A stretch of 64,000 nt of DNA from Winogradskyella sp. PG-2 (GTDB lineage Bacteria; Bacteroidota; Bacteroidia; Flavobacteriales; Flavobacteriaceae): contig NZ_AP014583.1 in NCBI RefSeq assembly GCF_000828715.1, positions 1,734,001 through 1,798,000 on the forward strand. The letters run 5' to 3'. The notes beneath the pieces are model-generated. The model did not search any database, was not told the DNA's origin, and saw only the letters and a program-made list of their open reading frames with translations. Both the position numbers and the translations under genes were made by a program. Below are positions 18,215 to 27,111 of the stretch, one piece after another (position 1 is the stretch's first letter; the number at the start of each line of letters is the position of its first letter).

Positions 18215-19375
18215 ATGGCAAAAGAAGTAAAAAATGTAAACTACGGTTTAGAGAAAATATTTGAAGGAGCGCAAGATTTTTTGCCGCTTTTAGGTACAGA
18301 TTATGTTGAGTTTTATGTTGGTAATGCCAAACAATCAGCACATTTTTATAAAACAGCATTTGGTTTTCAATCTCATGCGTATCGAGGATTAGAAACAGGT
18401 GCTACAGATTCTGTAAGTTATGTGTTAACACAAGACAAAATAAAGTTAATGTTAACTACGCCTTTAAATAGTAAATCTAAAATTAACGATCATATTGTAA
18501 AGCATGGAGATGGAGTTAAAATAGTAGCACTTTGGGTAGAAGATGCAAGACAAGCCTACAAAGAAACAACATCTCGAGGTGCAAAATCTTATATGGAACC
18601 AAGGGTAGAAAAAGATGAACATGGAGAGGTTGTGCGTGCAGGAATTTACACTTACGGAGAAACTGTACACATGTTTGTAGAACGTAAAAATTATAATGGA
18701 GCTTTTTTACCAGGTTTTCAAAAATGGGAATCAGATTATAATCCTCCAATTGCAGGATTAAAATATATCGACCACATGGTTGGTAATGTGGGTTGGAATC
18801 AAATGAACGTTTGGGTAAAATGGTATGAAGACGTTATGGGATTTGAAAACTTTTTATCTTTTGATGACAAGCAAATTCACACAGAATACTCAGCATTAAT
18901 GAGTAAAGTAATGTCTAATGGAAATGGTAGAATTAAATTTCCAATAAACGAACCAGCAGAAGGTAAAAAACGTTCTCAAATTGAAGAGTATCTCGATTTT
19001 TATGAAGGTGCAGGTGTGCAACATATTGCTGTAGCAACAGATGATATTATTAAAACTGTATCTCAACTACGCTCAAATGGAGTAGAATTTTTGTCAACTC
19101 CACCAGAAGAATATTATAGAGCTGTTCCGGGCAGATTAGAAGAATTTAGTCACGAATTGAGAGAAGATATAGAAAAACTAAAAAGTTTAGGTATTATGAT
19201 TGATGCAGATGAAGAGGGTTATTTACTTCAAATTTTCACGAAACCAGTAGAAGATAGGCCAACTTTGTTTTTCGAAATCATTCAACGTATGGGAGCTCGT
19301 GGATTTGGCGCAGGTAATTTTAAAGCCTTATTTGAGTCTATAGAAAGAGAGCAAGCCAAAAGAGGAACACTTTAA
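18215..19375 (+). CDS. hppD: 4-Hydroxyphenylpyruvate dioxygenase
   Basis: 386 residues. Converts 4-hydroxyphenylpyruvate to homogentisate. Two vicinal-oxygen-chelate halves are visible. The C-terminal half carries the iron ligands: a His in KYIDHMVGNV, a His in GAGVQHIAVATDDI, and a Glu in PTLFFEIIQR. The C-terminal FGAGNFKALFESIE is a family hallmark. Third gene of the hmgA operon and followed by a strong terminator. The later enzymes (maleylacetoacetate isomerase and fumarylacetoacetase) are not in this window. Confidence 0.95.
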   Translation: MAKEVKNVNYGLEKIFEGAQDFLPLLGTDYVEFYVGNAKQSAHFYKTAFGFQSHAYRGLETGATDSVSYVLTQDKIKLMLTTPLNSKSKINDHIVKHGDGVKIVALWVEDARQAYKETTSRGAKSYMEPRVEKDEHGEVVRAGIYTYGETVHMFVERKNYNGAFLPGFQKWESDYNPPIAGLKYIDHMVGNVGWNQMNVWVKWYEDVMGFENFLSFDDKQIHTEYSALMSKVMSNGNGRIKFPINEPAEGKKRSQIEEYLDFYEGAGVQHIAVATDDIIKTVSQLRSNGVEFLSTPPEEYYRAVPGRLEEFSHELREDIEKLKSLGIMIDADEEGYLLQIFTKPVEDRPTLFFEIIQRMGARGFGAGNFKALFESIEREQAKRGTL

Positions 19376-19382
19376 ATTAAAA

Positions 19383-19422
19383 AACGCGTCTAGCTCCCTA
19401 CAGCTAAACGCGTTAAAAAAAA
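19383..19422 (+). terminator. Rho-independent terminator after hppD
   Basis: AACGCGTCTAGCT pairs with AGCTAAACGCGTT, with one mismatch, around a six-base loop. A-rich sequence and no long T-run follow on the + strand, but the stem is strong and GC-rich for this genome. Confidence 0.65.
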
Positions 19423-19551
19423 CTAACTAATCATCTATATTTCATATAATCGTTAACTTAAAACTATGTTTTTTTGGTCAGTTCTATTATTACATCGGCG
19501 TAATTTATAAATGTGAGCATTTAACGAAAAAACAATAAAATCAACTAGGTT

Positions 19552-19584
19552 TTTGTGTTGTATTTCAATGTTTTAATACATTTG
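19552..19584 (+). promoter_or_regulatory. Promoter for the DUF3108-tryptophan dioxygenase-M23-pgi operon
   Basis: TTTG at 19552-19555, 21 bases, then TACATTTG at 19577-19584 match the flavobacterial consensus. The first gene starts 75 bases downstream. Confidence 0.55.
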
Positions 19585-19658
19585 GAATAGTAATTGTATT
19601 TATGATAATAGTAACATAAAAATTGCGTTACATTATTTACATTTACAAACTATAGATT

Positions 19659-20453
19659 ATGAAACATTTATTTACCATAATATTACTACTCGTAGGATTT
19701 CAAGCACCTAATGTGCAGAAAGAATCTGCTTTCCAAAAAGGTGAGTGGTTTAAATTTGAAATGAGTTATAGCGGTTTTCTAAAAGCTGGGAATGCTACAT
19801 TATCTGTTAAAGAATCAACTATGGATGGTAAAGGAGTTTATCATGTTGTTGGGAAAGGTTGGACGACAGGTCCTGTAAAGTGGCTTTTTAAAGTTAAAGA
19901 CCGTTACGAAAGTTATTTCGATAAAGAAACTGGAGTACCTTATAAGTTTATTAGAAAAATTAATGAAGGTGGCCATACTAAAGATGTCGAAATTAAATTT
20001 GATCATAAAAACAAAATTGCTGAGGTCCATAACAAAAAGCATGAAAAAACAAAAAAAATAACTACGGATAAAGACGTTCAAGATATGGTTTCAATGTACT
20101 ATTATTTAAGAAATAGTATTGATACATCATCTTTAACAGAAGGGGATGAAATACAGACAAATATGTTTTTTGATGAAGAAAACTATGGTTTTAAACTTAA
20201 ATATTTAGGCAAAGAAACAATAAAGGTAGATGTTAATGGTTCTGATGTAAAAGTGAAAACACTAAAATTTAGACCATATGTAATGGCAGGCCGTGTGTTT
20301 AAAGAAGAAGAAAGTCTAACACTTTGGGTGAGTGCAGATAAAAATAAAATTCCTTTAAAAATTAAAGCAGATTTAGCTGTAGGTTCACTTAGAGCAGATT
20401 TAGTTGAGTTTAAAGGTTTAAAACATTCCTTTCAAATAGAATTCGATAATTAA
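19659..20453 (+). CDS. DUF3108-domain protein, exported
   Basis: 264 residues with an N-terminal hydrophobic signal-like segment. The body has the DUF3108 pattern: FQKGEWFKFEMSYSGFLKAG near residue 25, a WLFKVKDRYESYFD segment, and a C-terminal half of beta strands ending ADLVEFKG. DUF3108 proteins are predicted periplasmic beta proteins with no settled function. First of four tightly packed genes (gap of 3 bases to the dioxygenase). Confidence 0.85.
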   Translation: MKHLFTIILLLVGFQAPNVQKESAFQKGEWFKFEMSYSGFLKAGNATLSVKESTMDGKGVYHVVGKGWTTGPVKWLFKVKDRYESYFDKETGVPYKFIRKINEGGHTKDVEIKFDHKNKIAEVHNKKHEKTKKITTDKDVQDMVSMYYYLRNSIDTSSLTEGDEIQTNMFFDEENYGFKLKYLGKETIKVDVNGSDVKVKTLKFRPYVMAGRVFKEEESLTLWVSADKNKIPLKIKADLAVGSLRADLVEFKGLKHSFQIEFDN

Positions 20454-20456
20454 TTT

Positions 20457-21389
20457 ATGTCAGATCAACCTAATTACGACGAGATTTTAAAAGCACTTGA
20501 AGAAAAGTATACTAAAATAGACCAAGATACAGATGACCATTTATACGGCTTGTTATATAGCAAGCCAATTACATACTGGGACTATATACAAACAGACGCC
20601 TTATTAAACCTTCAAATACAGCGAACCACACTCCCTGATGAAATGGTGTTTATTGCCTATCATCAGATCAATGAACTTATTTTTAAAATGATTCTTTGGG
20701 AGATTTCTCAAGTTGCCGAAAAAGAAGATATGGAAGCGGCTTATTTTGAAGGTAAAATTATGCGTATTAGTCGTTATTTTGATATGTTGACGACATCTTT
20801 CAATATTATGAGAGAAGGCATGGAAGTTGAACAGTATATGAAATTTAGATATACCTTAACACCTGCAAGTGGTTTTCAAAGTGCACAGTATAGACTTATT
20901 GAATTCGCATCTACAGAATTAATAAATCTTATTGATTATCGATTCAGAAAAGATATCAATAGAGACACGCCTTTCACACATGCCTTTGAGCACTTATATT
21001 GGCAAGCTGCAGGAAAAGATCATAAAACAGGAAAAAAATCTACACTTTTAGTTAATTTTGAAAAACGGTATAAGGATGAATTTTTAAGGTTTATGGAAAT
21101 ATATAACACCAAAAACCTATGGACTCGTTTTAAAGAATTGCCTTTAGAAGATCAAAAAGATGAAGACTTAATTAAAGCAATGCGCCATTATGATTATACG
21201 GTTAATGTGACATGGGTAATGGCACATTATAATGCAGCAAGACATTATATAGAAAGTGGTATAGGAGATGGTGAAGCAACAGGTGGAAGCGACTGGAAAA
21301 AGTATATGCATCCTAAATATCAAAAACGGATATTCTTTCCAGAATTGTGGACAGAAGAAGAAATAAAAAATTGGGGAAATAATTTATAA
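20457..21389 (+). CDS. Tryptophan 2,3-dioxygenase family protein
   Basis: 310 residues. Tryptophan 2,3-dioxygenase is a heme enzyme that opens the indole ring to N-formylkynurenine. The helical core has the substrate-site signature FIAYHQINELIFKMILWE near residue 62, a TPASGFQSAQYR segment near 140, a likely heme-ligand His in TWVMAHYNAARHY, and a GGSDWKKY C-terminal segment. No other kynurenine-pathway gene lies in the window. It is three bases after DUF3108 and nine before the M23 gene. Confidence 0.9.
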   Translation: MSDQPNYDEILKALEEKYTKIDQDTDDHLYGLLYSKPITYWDYIQTDALLNLQIQRTTLPDEMVFIAYHQINELIFKMILWEISQVAEKEDMEAAYFEGKIMRISRYFDMLTTSFNIMREGMEVEQYMKFRYTLTPASGFQSAQYRLIEFASTELINLIDYRFRKDINRDTPFTHAFEHLYWQAAGKDHKTGKKSTLLVNFEKRYKDEFLRFMEIYNTKNLWTRFKELPLEDQKDEDLIKAMRHYDYTVNVTWVMAHYNAARHYIESGIGDGEATGGSDWKKYMHPKYQKRIFFPELWTEEEIKNWGNNL

Positions 21390-21398
21390 TAATAATTA

Positions 21399-22709
21399 AT
21401 GCAATTAAAACGATTAGTAGCTATAACCATAATTGCAATAAGTTTATATGCTTGCAAGGAGGATGACTCAGTAAAAAAAGAATATCAGAATGAACTTGCT
21501 GAAATTGTTGAAGAAGAAAAAATCTTAGAATTTGGATTTGATCGTAACGATTATGAGTTTAAAAGAGATACAATAAGAAAAGGAGATACATTTGGTATAA
21601 TCCTAGAGCGAAATAATATAGGCTATCCAAAAATATTTCAAATAGCTGAAAAAGCTAAGGATACTTTTGATATTGCGACAAAACTTCAAGTAGGAAAACC
21701 TTATACTTTACTTTTTTCAAAAGAGAATGAAAAAGATAGCATTCAAAAACCTGATACATTTATTTATCAGCAAACTTTAGAAGATTATGTAGTTATTAAT
21801 TTTAAAGATTCTATACAGGCTTATAGAAGTAGAAAGCCTATTACCTACATAGAGAAAACAGCAACAGGTATAATAGAAAATAATATTTCAGAGACTCTTG
21901 AAGAAAAAGGCTTGAGTCAAAAACTGGCTTATAAAATGGCAGATGATATTTATGCTTGGACTATAGATTTTAGAAGATTACAAAAAGGGGATCGCTTTAA
22001 AGTAATATACACAGATAAGTATATTGATGATTCTATTTATGCTGGTGTGCATAATGTAAAAGCTGCTTATTTTGAACATAATGGGGATTCTTTATATGCT
22101 TTTGAGTTTGAAACAGACTCTATAAAAGGGATTAGAGATTATTTTAATGAGAACGCTAAGAATCTGAGAAGAGCATTTCTTAAAGCACCTGTTCAGTTTA
22201 GTAGAATATCTTCTCGTTATAATTTAAAACGTCGTATTGCCCTCTATGGTAATAGAATTAGACCTCATAAAGGGACTGACTTTGCCGCGCCAGTAGGAAC
22301 ACCTATAATGGCAACTGCAAATGGAACAGTAATAGAATCTACAAGAAGAGGAGGGAATGGTAAATATGTTAAGATTAGGCATAATGATACCTACACAACG
22401 CAGTACCTTCATATGAGTAAGAGATTGGTTAAGAAAGGGCAATTTGTAAAGCAAGGTGATATTATAGGTAAAGTTGGAATGACAGGTAATACAGGTGGCC
22501 CACATGTCTGTTATCGTTTTTGGAAAAACGGAAAACAAGTAGATCCTTTCAAGCAAAAGTTACCTGAAGCAAAACCAATTTCTGATAGTTTAAAAGTTAA
22601 ATATTTAGATTTTATTGTTCCGATAAAACAGCGATTGGATAACATCTTTTTTATAGAGGCAGAACCAATAGAAAAAGAAAACACAATATCAATAGACCCA
22701 ATTTTATAA
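21399..22709 (+). CDS. M23-family metallopeptidase lipoprotein (cell-wall hydrolase)
   Basis: 436 residues. Lipoprotein signal with Cys at residue 19 (SLYAC). The C-terminal third is an M23/LytM domain with HKGTDFAAP (zinc His and Asp) and YLHMSK. Where classic members have HxH, this protein has GPHVCYR (His369, Cys371). The N-terminal half has a LysM-like or OapA-like look (KGDTFGIILERN). It probably cuts peptidoglycan cross-links in the periplasm. Eight bases before pgi, within the DUF3108 operon. Confidence 0.88.
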   Translation: MQLKRLVAITIIAISLYACKEDDSVKKEYQNELAEIVEEEKILEFGFDRNDYEFKRDTIRKGDTFGIILERNNIGYPKIFQIAEKAKDTFDIATKLQVGKPYTLLFSKENEKDSIQKPDTFIYQQTLEDYVVINFKDSIQAYRSRKPITYIEKTATGIIENNISETLEEKGLSQKLAYKMADDIYAWTIDFRRLQKGDRFKVIYTDKYIDDSIYAGVHNVKAAYFEHNGDSLYAFEFETDSIKGIRDYFNENAKNLRRAFLKAPVQFSRISSRYNLKRRIALYGNRIRPHKGTDFAAPVGTPIMATANGTVIESTRRGGNGKYVKIRHNDTYTTQYLHMSKRLVKKGQFVKQGDIIGKVGMTGNTGGPHVCYRFWKNGKQVDPFKQKLPEAKPISDSLKVKYLDFIVPIKQRLDNIFFIEAEPIEKENTISIDPIL

Positions 22710-22717
22710 TTAAAGTA

Positions 22718-24364
22718 ATGGCATTAAAAGCAACCAATCCTACAAAAACAGATTCTTGGAAGAAGTTATCCTCACATTTTGAATCTATAAAATCTAAGCA
22801 TTTAAAAGATTTATTTAAATCTGACACTAAAAGAGCCGAAGAATTAACTATAAAATGGGATGACTTCTATGTAGACTTTTCTAAAAACAGAATTACAAAA
22901 GAGACTTTAGATCTGTTATTAGCTCTTGCCAATGAGTTGGAATTAAAAGATGCTATAGCAAAATATTTTGAAGGCGACATCATAAATGCTACAGAAGGAA
23001 GGGCAGTTTCTCATACAGCTTTAAGAGCTCCAAAAGATGCAGAAGTTTTTGTAGATGGTGTTAATGTAATTCCTGAAGTTCATCTAGTAAAAGATAAAAT
23101 TAAAAATTTCACGAATTCAATTGTCAATGGTGATCACAGAGGGTATACTGGCAAAGTAATTACTGATGTTGTAAATATTGGTATTGGTGGTTCTGATCTT
23201 GGGCCTGCTATGGTCGTAGATTCACTTCAATACTATAAAAACCATCTTCAAACTCATTTTGTTAGTAATGTAGATGGTGACCATCATCAAGAGGTTATAA
23301 AAAATCTAGACCCTGAAACGACACTTTTTGTGATTGTTTCTAAAACGTTTACAACTCAAGAAACTTTATCTAATGCAAATTCTATCAGAGCTTGGTTTTT
23401 AGAATCGCAACCAAAAGAAGCTGTATCAAAACACTTTGTTGCTGTATCAACAAATATTGAAAGTGTAAAAGAATTTGGTATTGATGAGTCAAATATCTTT
23501 CCAATGAAAGATTGGGTTGGTGGACGTTTTTCTCTATGGAGTGCGGTAGGATTATCAATTAGCTTAGCTTTGGGTTATAAGAATTTTGAGAGCCTTCTTA
23601 TTGGAGCTAATAAAATGGATGAGCATTTTAGAACTTCAGATTTTGATAAAAATATTCCGGTTATTTCAGCATTGTTGACCATTTGGTATAATAATTTCTT
23701 TAATGCAGAAAGTGAAGCTATTATTCCATATACGCAATACCTCAATCAGTTTGCGACCTATCTACAACAAGGTATCATGGAAAGTAATGGTAAAAGTGTA
23801 GATAGAGATGGTAATAGAATTACCTACGAAACAGGAACTTTAATTTGGGGTGAACCTGGTACAAACTCACAGCATGCTTTTTTTCAATTAATACATCAAG
23901 GTACTAAATTGATTCCAGCAGATTTTATTGGTTTTATTGAATCTCTTCATGGTAATAAGGATCATCATAATAAGTTGATGTCTAATTATTTTGCACAAAC
24001 CGAAGCTTTGATGAATGGAAAAACAGAGGCTGAAGTTCGATCTGAATTTAATGGAAAGTCACTAACAGAAGGCGACATTAATAAACTAACCCCTTTCAAG
24101 ATATTTGAAGGTAATAAACCAACAACATCAGTCTTAATTCAAAGATTAACACCAGAGAGTTTAGGTAAATTAATAGCTATGTATGAGCATAAAATCTTTG
24201 TACAAGGTATTATTTGGAATATATACAGCTACGACCAATTTGGTGTTGAATTAGGTAAACAATTGGCAAAATCTATCTTAAATGAGTTGAACGAAGATAC
24301 TACTCCTGTACATCACGATGTGTCTACCCAAGCATTGATAGCTTGTTATAAGAATAATTATTAA
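22718..24364 (+). CDS. pgi: Glucose-6-phosphate isomerase
   Basis: 548 residues. Interconverts glucose-6-phosphate and fructose-6-phosphate. Both SIS sugar-phosphate motifs are present: NIGIGGSDLGPAMV with the following STNIESVKEFG and DWVGGRFSLWSAVG. The catalytic segments HGNKDHHNKLMSNYF and QLAKSI are also visible. Length is that of the standard long bacterial form. Last gene of a four-gene operon with 3-9 base gaps. Confidence 0.96.
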   Translation: MALKATNPTKTDSWKKLSSHFESIKSKHLKDLFKSDTKRAEELTIKWDDFYVDFSKNRITKETLDLLLALANELELKDAIAKYFEGDIINATEGRAVSHTALRAPKDAEVFVDGVNVIPEVHLVKDKIKNFTNSIVNGDHRGYTGKVITDVVNIGIGGSDLGPAMVVDSLQYYKNHLQTHFVSNVDGDHHQEVIKNLDPETTLFVIVSKTFTTQETLSNANSIRAWFLESQPKEAVSKHFVAVSTNIESVKEFGIDESNIFPMKDWVGGRFSLWSAVGLSISLALGYKNFESLLIGANKMDEHFRTSDFDKNIPVISALLTIWYNNFFNAESEAIIPYTQYLNQFATYLQQGIMESNGKSVDRDGNRITYETGTLIWGEPGTNSQHAFFQLIHQGTKLIPADFIGFIESLHGNKDHHNKLMSNYFAQTEALMNGKTEAEVRSEFNGKSLTEGDINKLTPFKIFEGNKPTTSVLIQRLTPESLGKLIAMYEHKIFVQGIIWNIYSYDQFGVELGKQLAKSILNELNEDTTPVHHDVSTQALIACYKNNY

Positions 24365-24483
24365 AATTTGTTAAAAAGTTTTAATAAAATTAATTATGTA
24401 CACATAAAATTTATTAAATCTATAATTAACTTCGTTTGGTTAAATTGTTAACATTTAGTTAATGGTTTAGCTGTGGTATTGCG

Positions 24484-24491
24484 TAATTTTG
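24484..24491 (+). promoter_or_regulatory. Promoter core for the TonB receptor-lipoprotein pair
   Basis: TAATTTTG matches TAnnTTTG and lies 34 bases before the receptor ATG at 24526. The -33 region shows only a weak TTTA. Confidence 0.45.
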
Positions 24492-24525
24492 CGCTAATTA
24501 TAAAACCAATTAACTTAAATTTTAT

Positions 24526-27099
24526 ATGAAAAAATTTAATCAACTTTTATGTGTTGTTGTTTTGACATTGTTTACAACATATGCATATGCTCAGAGTACT
24601 ATCAAAGGAAAGGTTATTGATAGTGATGTAAATTCGCCGCTTCCTGGCGCTAATGTAATTATAAAAGGAACTACAAATGGCGCAATTACAAATTTTGACG
24701 GTAATTTTACTTTAACAGCAGAATCTAATTCTGGTGAAATTGTAATTTCTTATGTAGGCTATGTTAGTCAAACTATAGCTTTTAATGGTGACACTGATTT
24801 AGGTACAATCGTATTAATGTCTAGCGATGTCGGTTTAGATGAAATTATGATTGTAGCTTCAATAGCTGTGGATAGAAAAACTCCAGTTGCTGTTTCTACA
24901 GTAAGAGCTGCAGATATTCAGTTAAAATTAGGAACTCAAGAATTTCCAGAAGTTTTAAAATCAACACCAGGTGTTTATGCAACTAAATCAGGTGGTGGTT
25001 TCGGTGATGGTCGTATTAATTTACGTGGATTTAACTCAGAGAATGTTGCTGTTATGATTAACGGTGTACCAGTTAATGATATGGAAAACGGTCGTGTATT
25101 CTGGAGTAACTGGGCAGGCTTAGGTGATGTGACAAGTTCTATGCAAGTACAAAGAGGTCTTGGAGCTGCTAGAGTTGCAGTACCTTCTATAGGTGGAACA
25201 ATCAATATTTTAACTAGTACCACTGATATTGAAGAAGGTGGAAGTGTTATGGCTAGTATTGGTAATGATGGTTACAGAAAATATGGTGTAACGTATTCTA
25301 CTGGTTTAATGGATAATGGTTTTGCGGCTACAGTTTCAGCGGCAAAAACAGATGGTAACGGTTATGTTGCCGGAACACCATTTAATGCTGTATCTTATTT
25401 CTTTAATGTTTCTAAGGAGATTAATGATCAGCACAAATTGTCTTTCACTGCTTTCGGTGCTAAGCAACGTCATGGTCAAAGACAAAACAGACAATTAATT
25501 GATACATACAGAAGAAGTGAAGATGGCATTAGATATAACTCTGATTGGGGTTATAAAAATGGTCAATTAACTTCTATTGAGGATAACTTTTATCACAAAC
25601 CACAAATATCATTAAACCACTATTGGGATCTTAATGACAATACGAGTATCTCAACTGCTGTTTATGCCTCTTTTGGCTCTGGTGGTGGAGGTGGAACTCT
25701 AGGAAGTGATAATGAAGCTCCTGGATTTGAAGGAGATGCTAGATTTAAATTTCAAAGTCCAGATTATAGAATAGGTGAATTTGGTCCTTTAGATTTTGAT
25801 CGTATTGTTGATGAGAATATTGCAAACGGATCTAATGGTTCTAGTGCAGCTTTGAGAGCTTCACGTAATGATCACAATTGGTATGGTGTTTTATCTACTT
25901 TGAAAACTGATTTAACAGATGACTTAGTGTTTTTAGCTGGTTTAGATTGGAGAAGTTATACAGGAAAACACTTTAGAGAAGTTACGGATTTATTAGGTGG
26001 ACAATTCATCATCAATGAAGATAATGAAAATAACCCAACAGGTATTGCAAGAGTTGGTGATAAAATAGCATATAATAACGATGGTTTAGTAGGATGGTTA
26101 GGAGCCTTCACACAATTAGAATATGATGTTAATGAAAACTTTAATACGTTTATCTCATTAAATGCGTCTAATACATCTTATAAAAGAAAAGATTACTTTA
26201 ATTATTTAGATGGTGATCCATTGCAAGAAACTGATCGTTACAATTTCTTCGGTTTTGGTGCTAAAGGTGGTGCTAACTATAGACTTACAAATAACCACAA
26301 TGTATTTGTTAATTTAGGATATTTTGAAAAAGCAGCAGACTTTGACGCTGTTTTCCCAAGATTCAATAACGAAGACATTAATGCTGAAGCTGAGAATCAA
26401 AAAATCTTAAGTTTTGAATTGGGTTATGGTTACAGAAGCGATAAATTATCTGCTAATGTTAACTTATACAGAACAGCTTGGAGAGATAGAACAGAAACAA
26501 TAGGTTTTCAATTAAGTGCTGATGAAACAGGGTTTGCTAATATTTTAGGAGTAAATGCAGTTCATCAAGGTATAGAAATTGACTTTGTATACAGAGCTAC
26601 AGATAAATTGAATATTACAGGTATGGCTTCTTTAGGAGACTGGAGATGGGAAGATGATGTAACAGATGTTCAAATTTTAAATGAAGAGCAAGAAGTTGTA
26701 AATACCGTTAATTTATTTATTGCAGATACACCTGTTGGTGACGCAGCACAAACGACTATGGCATTAGGATTAGATTATAAATTAGCCGCAGGCACAAGAT
26801 TTTCTGTAGATTATAATTACTTTGATCGCTTATACGCGGACTTCGATCCTAGTGATAGAGGTGTAGAAAATGCTCCAGACCCGTGGGAAGTTCCTGCTTA
26901 CGGTGTATTTGATACTGCTTTTACTCATAGTTTTCCATTTGGAAAATTCAAAGCTTCTTTAATAGCTAGAATGAATAATGTATTTAACACTAAATATATA
27001 GCTGATGCCTTAGATGGTCCAGGATCAAATGCTGAAACAGCATTAGTTTATTATGGTTTTGGTAGAACATTTAGTTTTGGAGCAACGCTTAAATTTTAA
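24526..27099 (+). CDS. TonB-dependent outer-membrane receptor
   Basis: 857 residues. Signal peptide ends near residue 22 (AYAQ). A carboxypeptidase-D-regulatory-like beta-sandwich follows (residues ~24-100, GKVIDSDVNSPLPGANVII), then the plug domain (VLKSTPGVYATKSGGGFGDG and RGFNSENVAVMINGVPVND). The rest is the 22-strand barrel, ending in FGATLKF with the usual terminal Phe. It imports a substrate across the outer membrane using TonB energy. The lipoprotein gene follows after 12 bases; no SusD is present. The substrate is unknown. Confidence 0.93.
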   Translation: MKKFNQLLCVVVLTLFTTYAYAQSTIKGKVIDSDVNSPLPGANVIIKGTTNGAITNFDGNFTLTAESNSGEIVISYVGYVSQTIAFNGDTDLGTIVLMSSDVGLDEIMIVASIAVDRKTPVAVSTVRAADIQLKLGTQEFPEVLKSTPGVYATKSGGGFGDGRINLRGFNSENVAVMINGVPVNDMENGRVFWSNWAGLGDVTSSMQVQRGLGAARVAVPSIGGTINILTSTTDIEEGGSVMASIGNDGYRKYGVTYSTGLMDNGFAATVSAAKTDGNGYVAGTPFNAVSYFFNVSKEINDQHKLSFTAFGAKQRHGQRQNRQLIDTYRRSEDGIRYNSDWGYKNGQLTSIEDNFYHKPQISLNHYWDLNDNTSISTAVYASFGSGGGGGTLGSDNEAPGFEGDARFKFQSPDYRIGEFGPLDFDRIVDENIANGSNGSSAALRASRNDHNWYGVLSTLKTDLTDDLVFLAGLDWRSYTGKHFREVTDLLGGQFIINEDNENNPTGIARVGDKIAYNNDGLVGWLGAFTQLEYDVNENFNTFISLNASNTSYKRKDYFNYLDGDPLQETDRYNFFGFGAKGGANYRLTNNHNVFVNLGYFEKAADFDAVFPRFNNEDINAEAENQKILSFELGYGYRSDKLSANVNLYRTAWRDRTETIGFQLSADETGFANILGVNAVHQGIEIDFVYRATDKLNITGMASLGDWRWEDDVTDVQILNEEQEVVNTVNLFIADTPVGDAAQTTMALGLDYKLAAGTRFSVDYNYFDRLYADFDPSDRGVENAPDPWEVPAYGVFDTAFTHSFPFGKFKASLIARMNNVFNTKYIADALDGPGSNAETALVYYGFGRTFSFGATLKF

Positions 27100-27111
27100 A
27101 AAAATAGAAAG

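Noticed and set aside
22224..22556. 110-codon minus-strand frame within the M23 gene
   Set aside because: It is antisense to the conserved M23 catalytic region, which explains its length. The composition is Cys- and Ser-rich as expected of a shadow frame.
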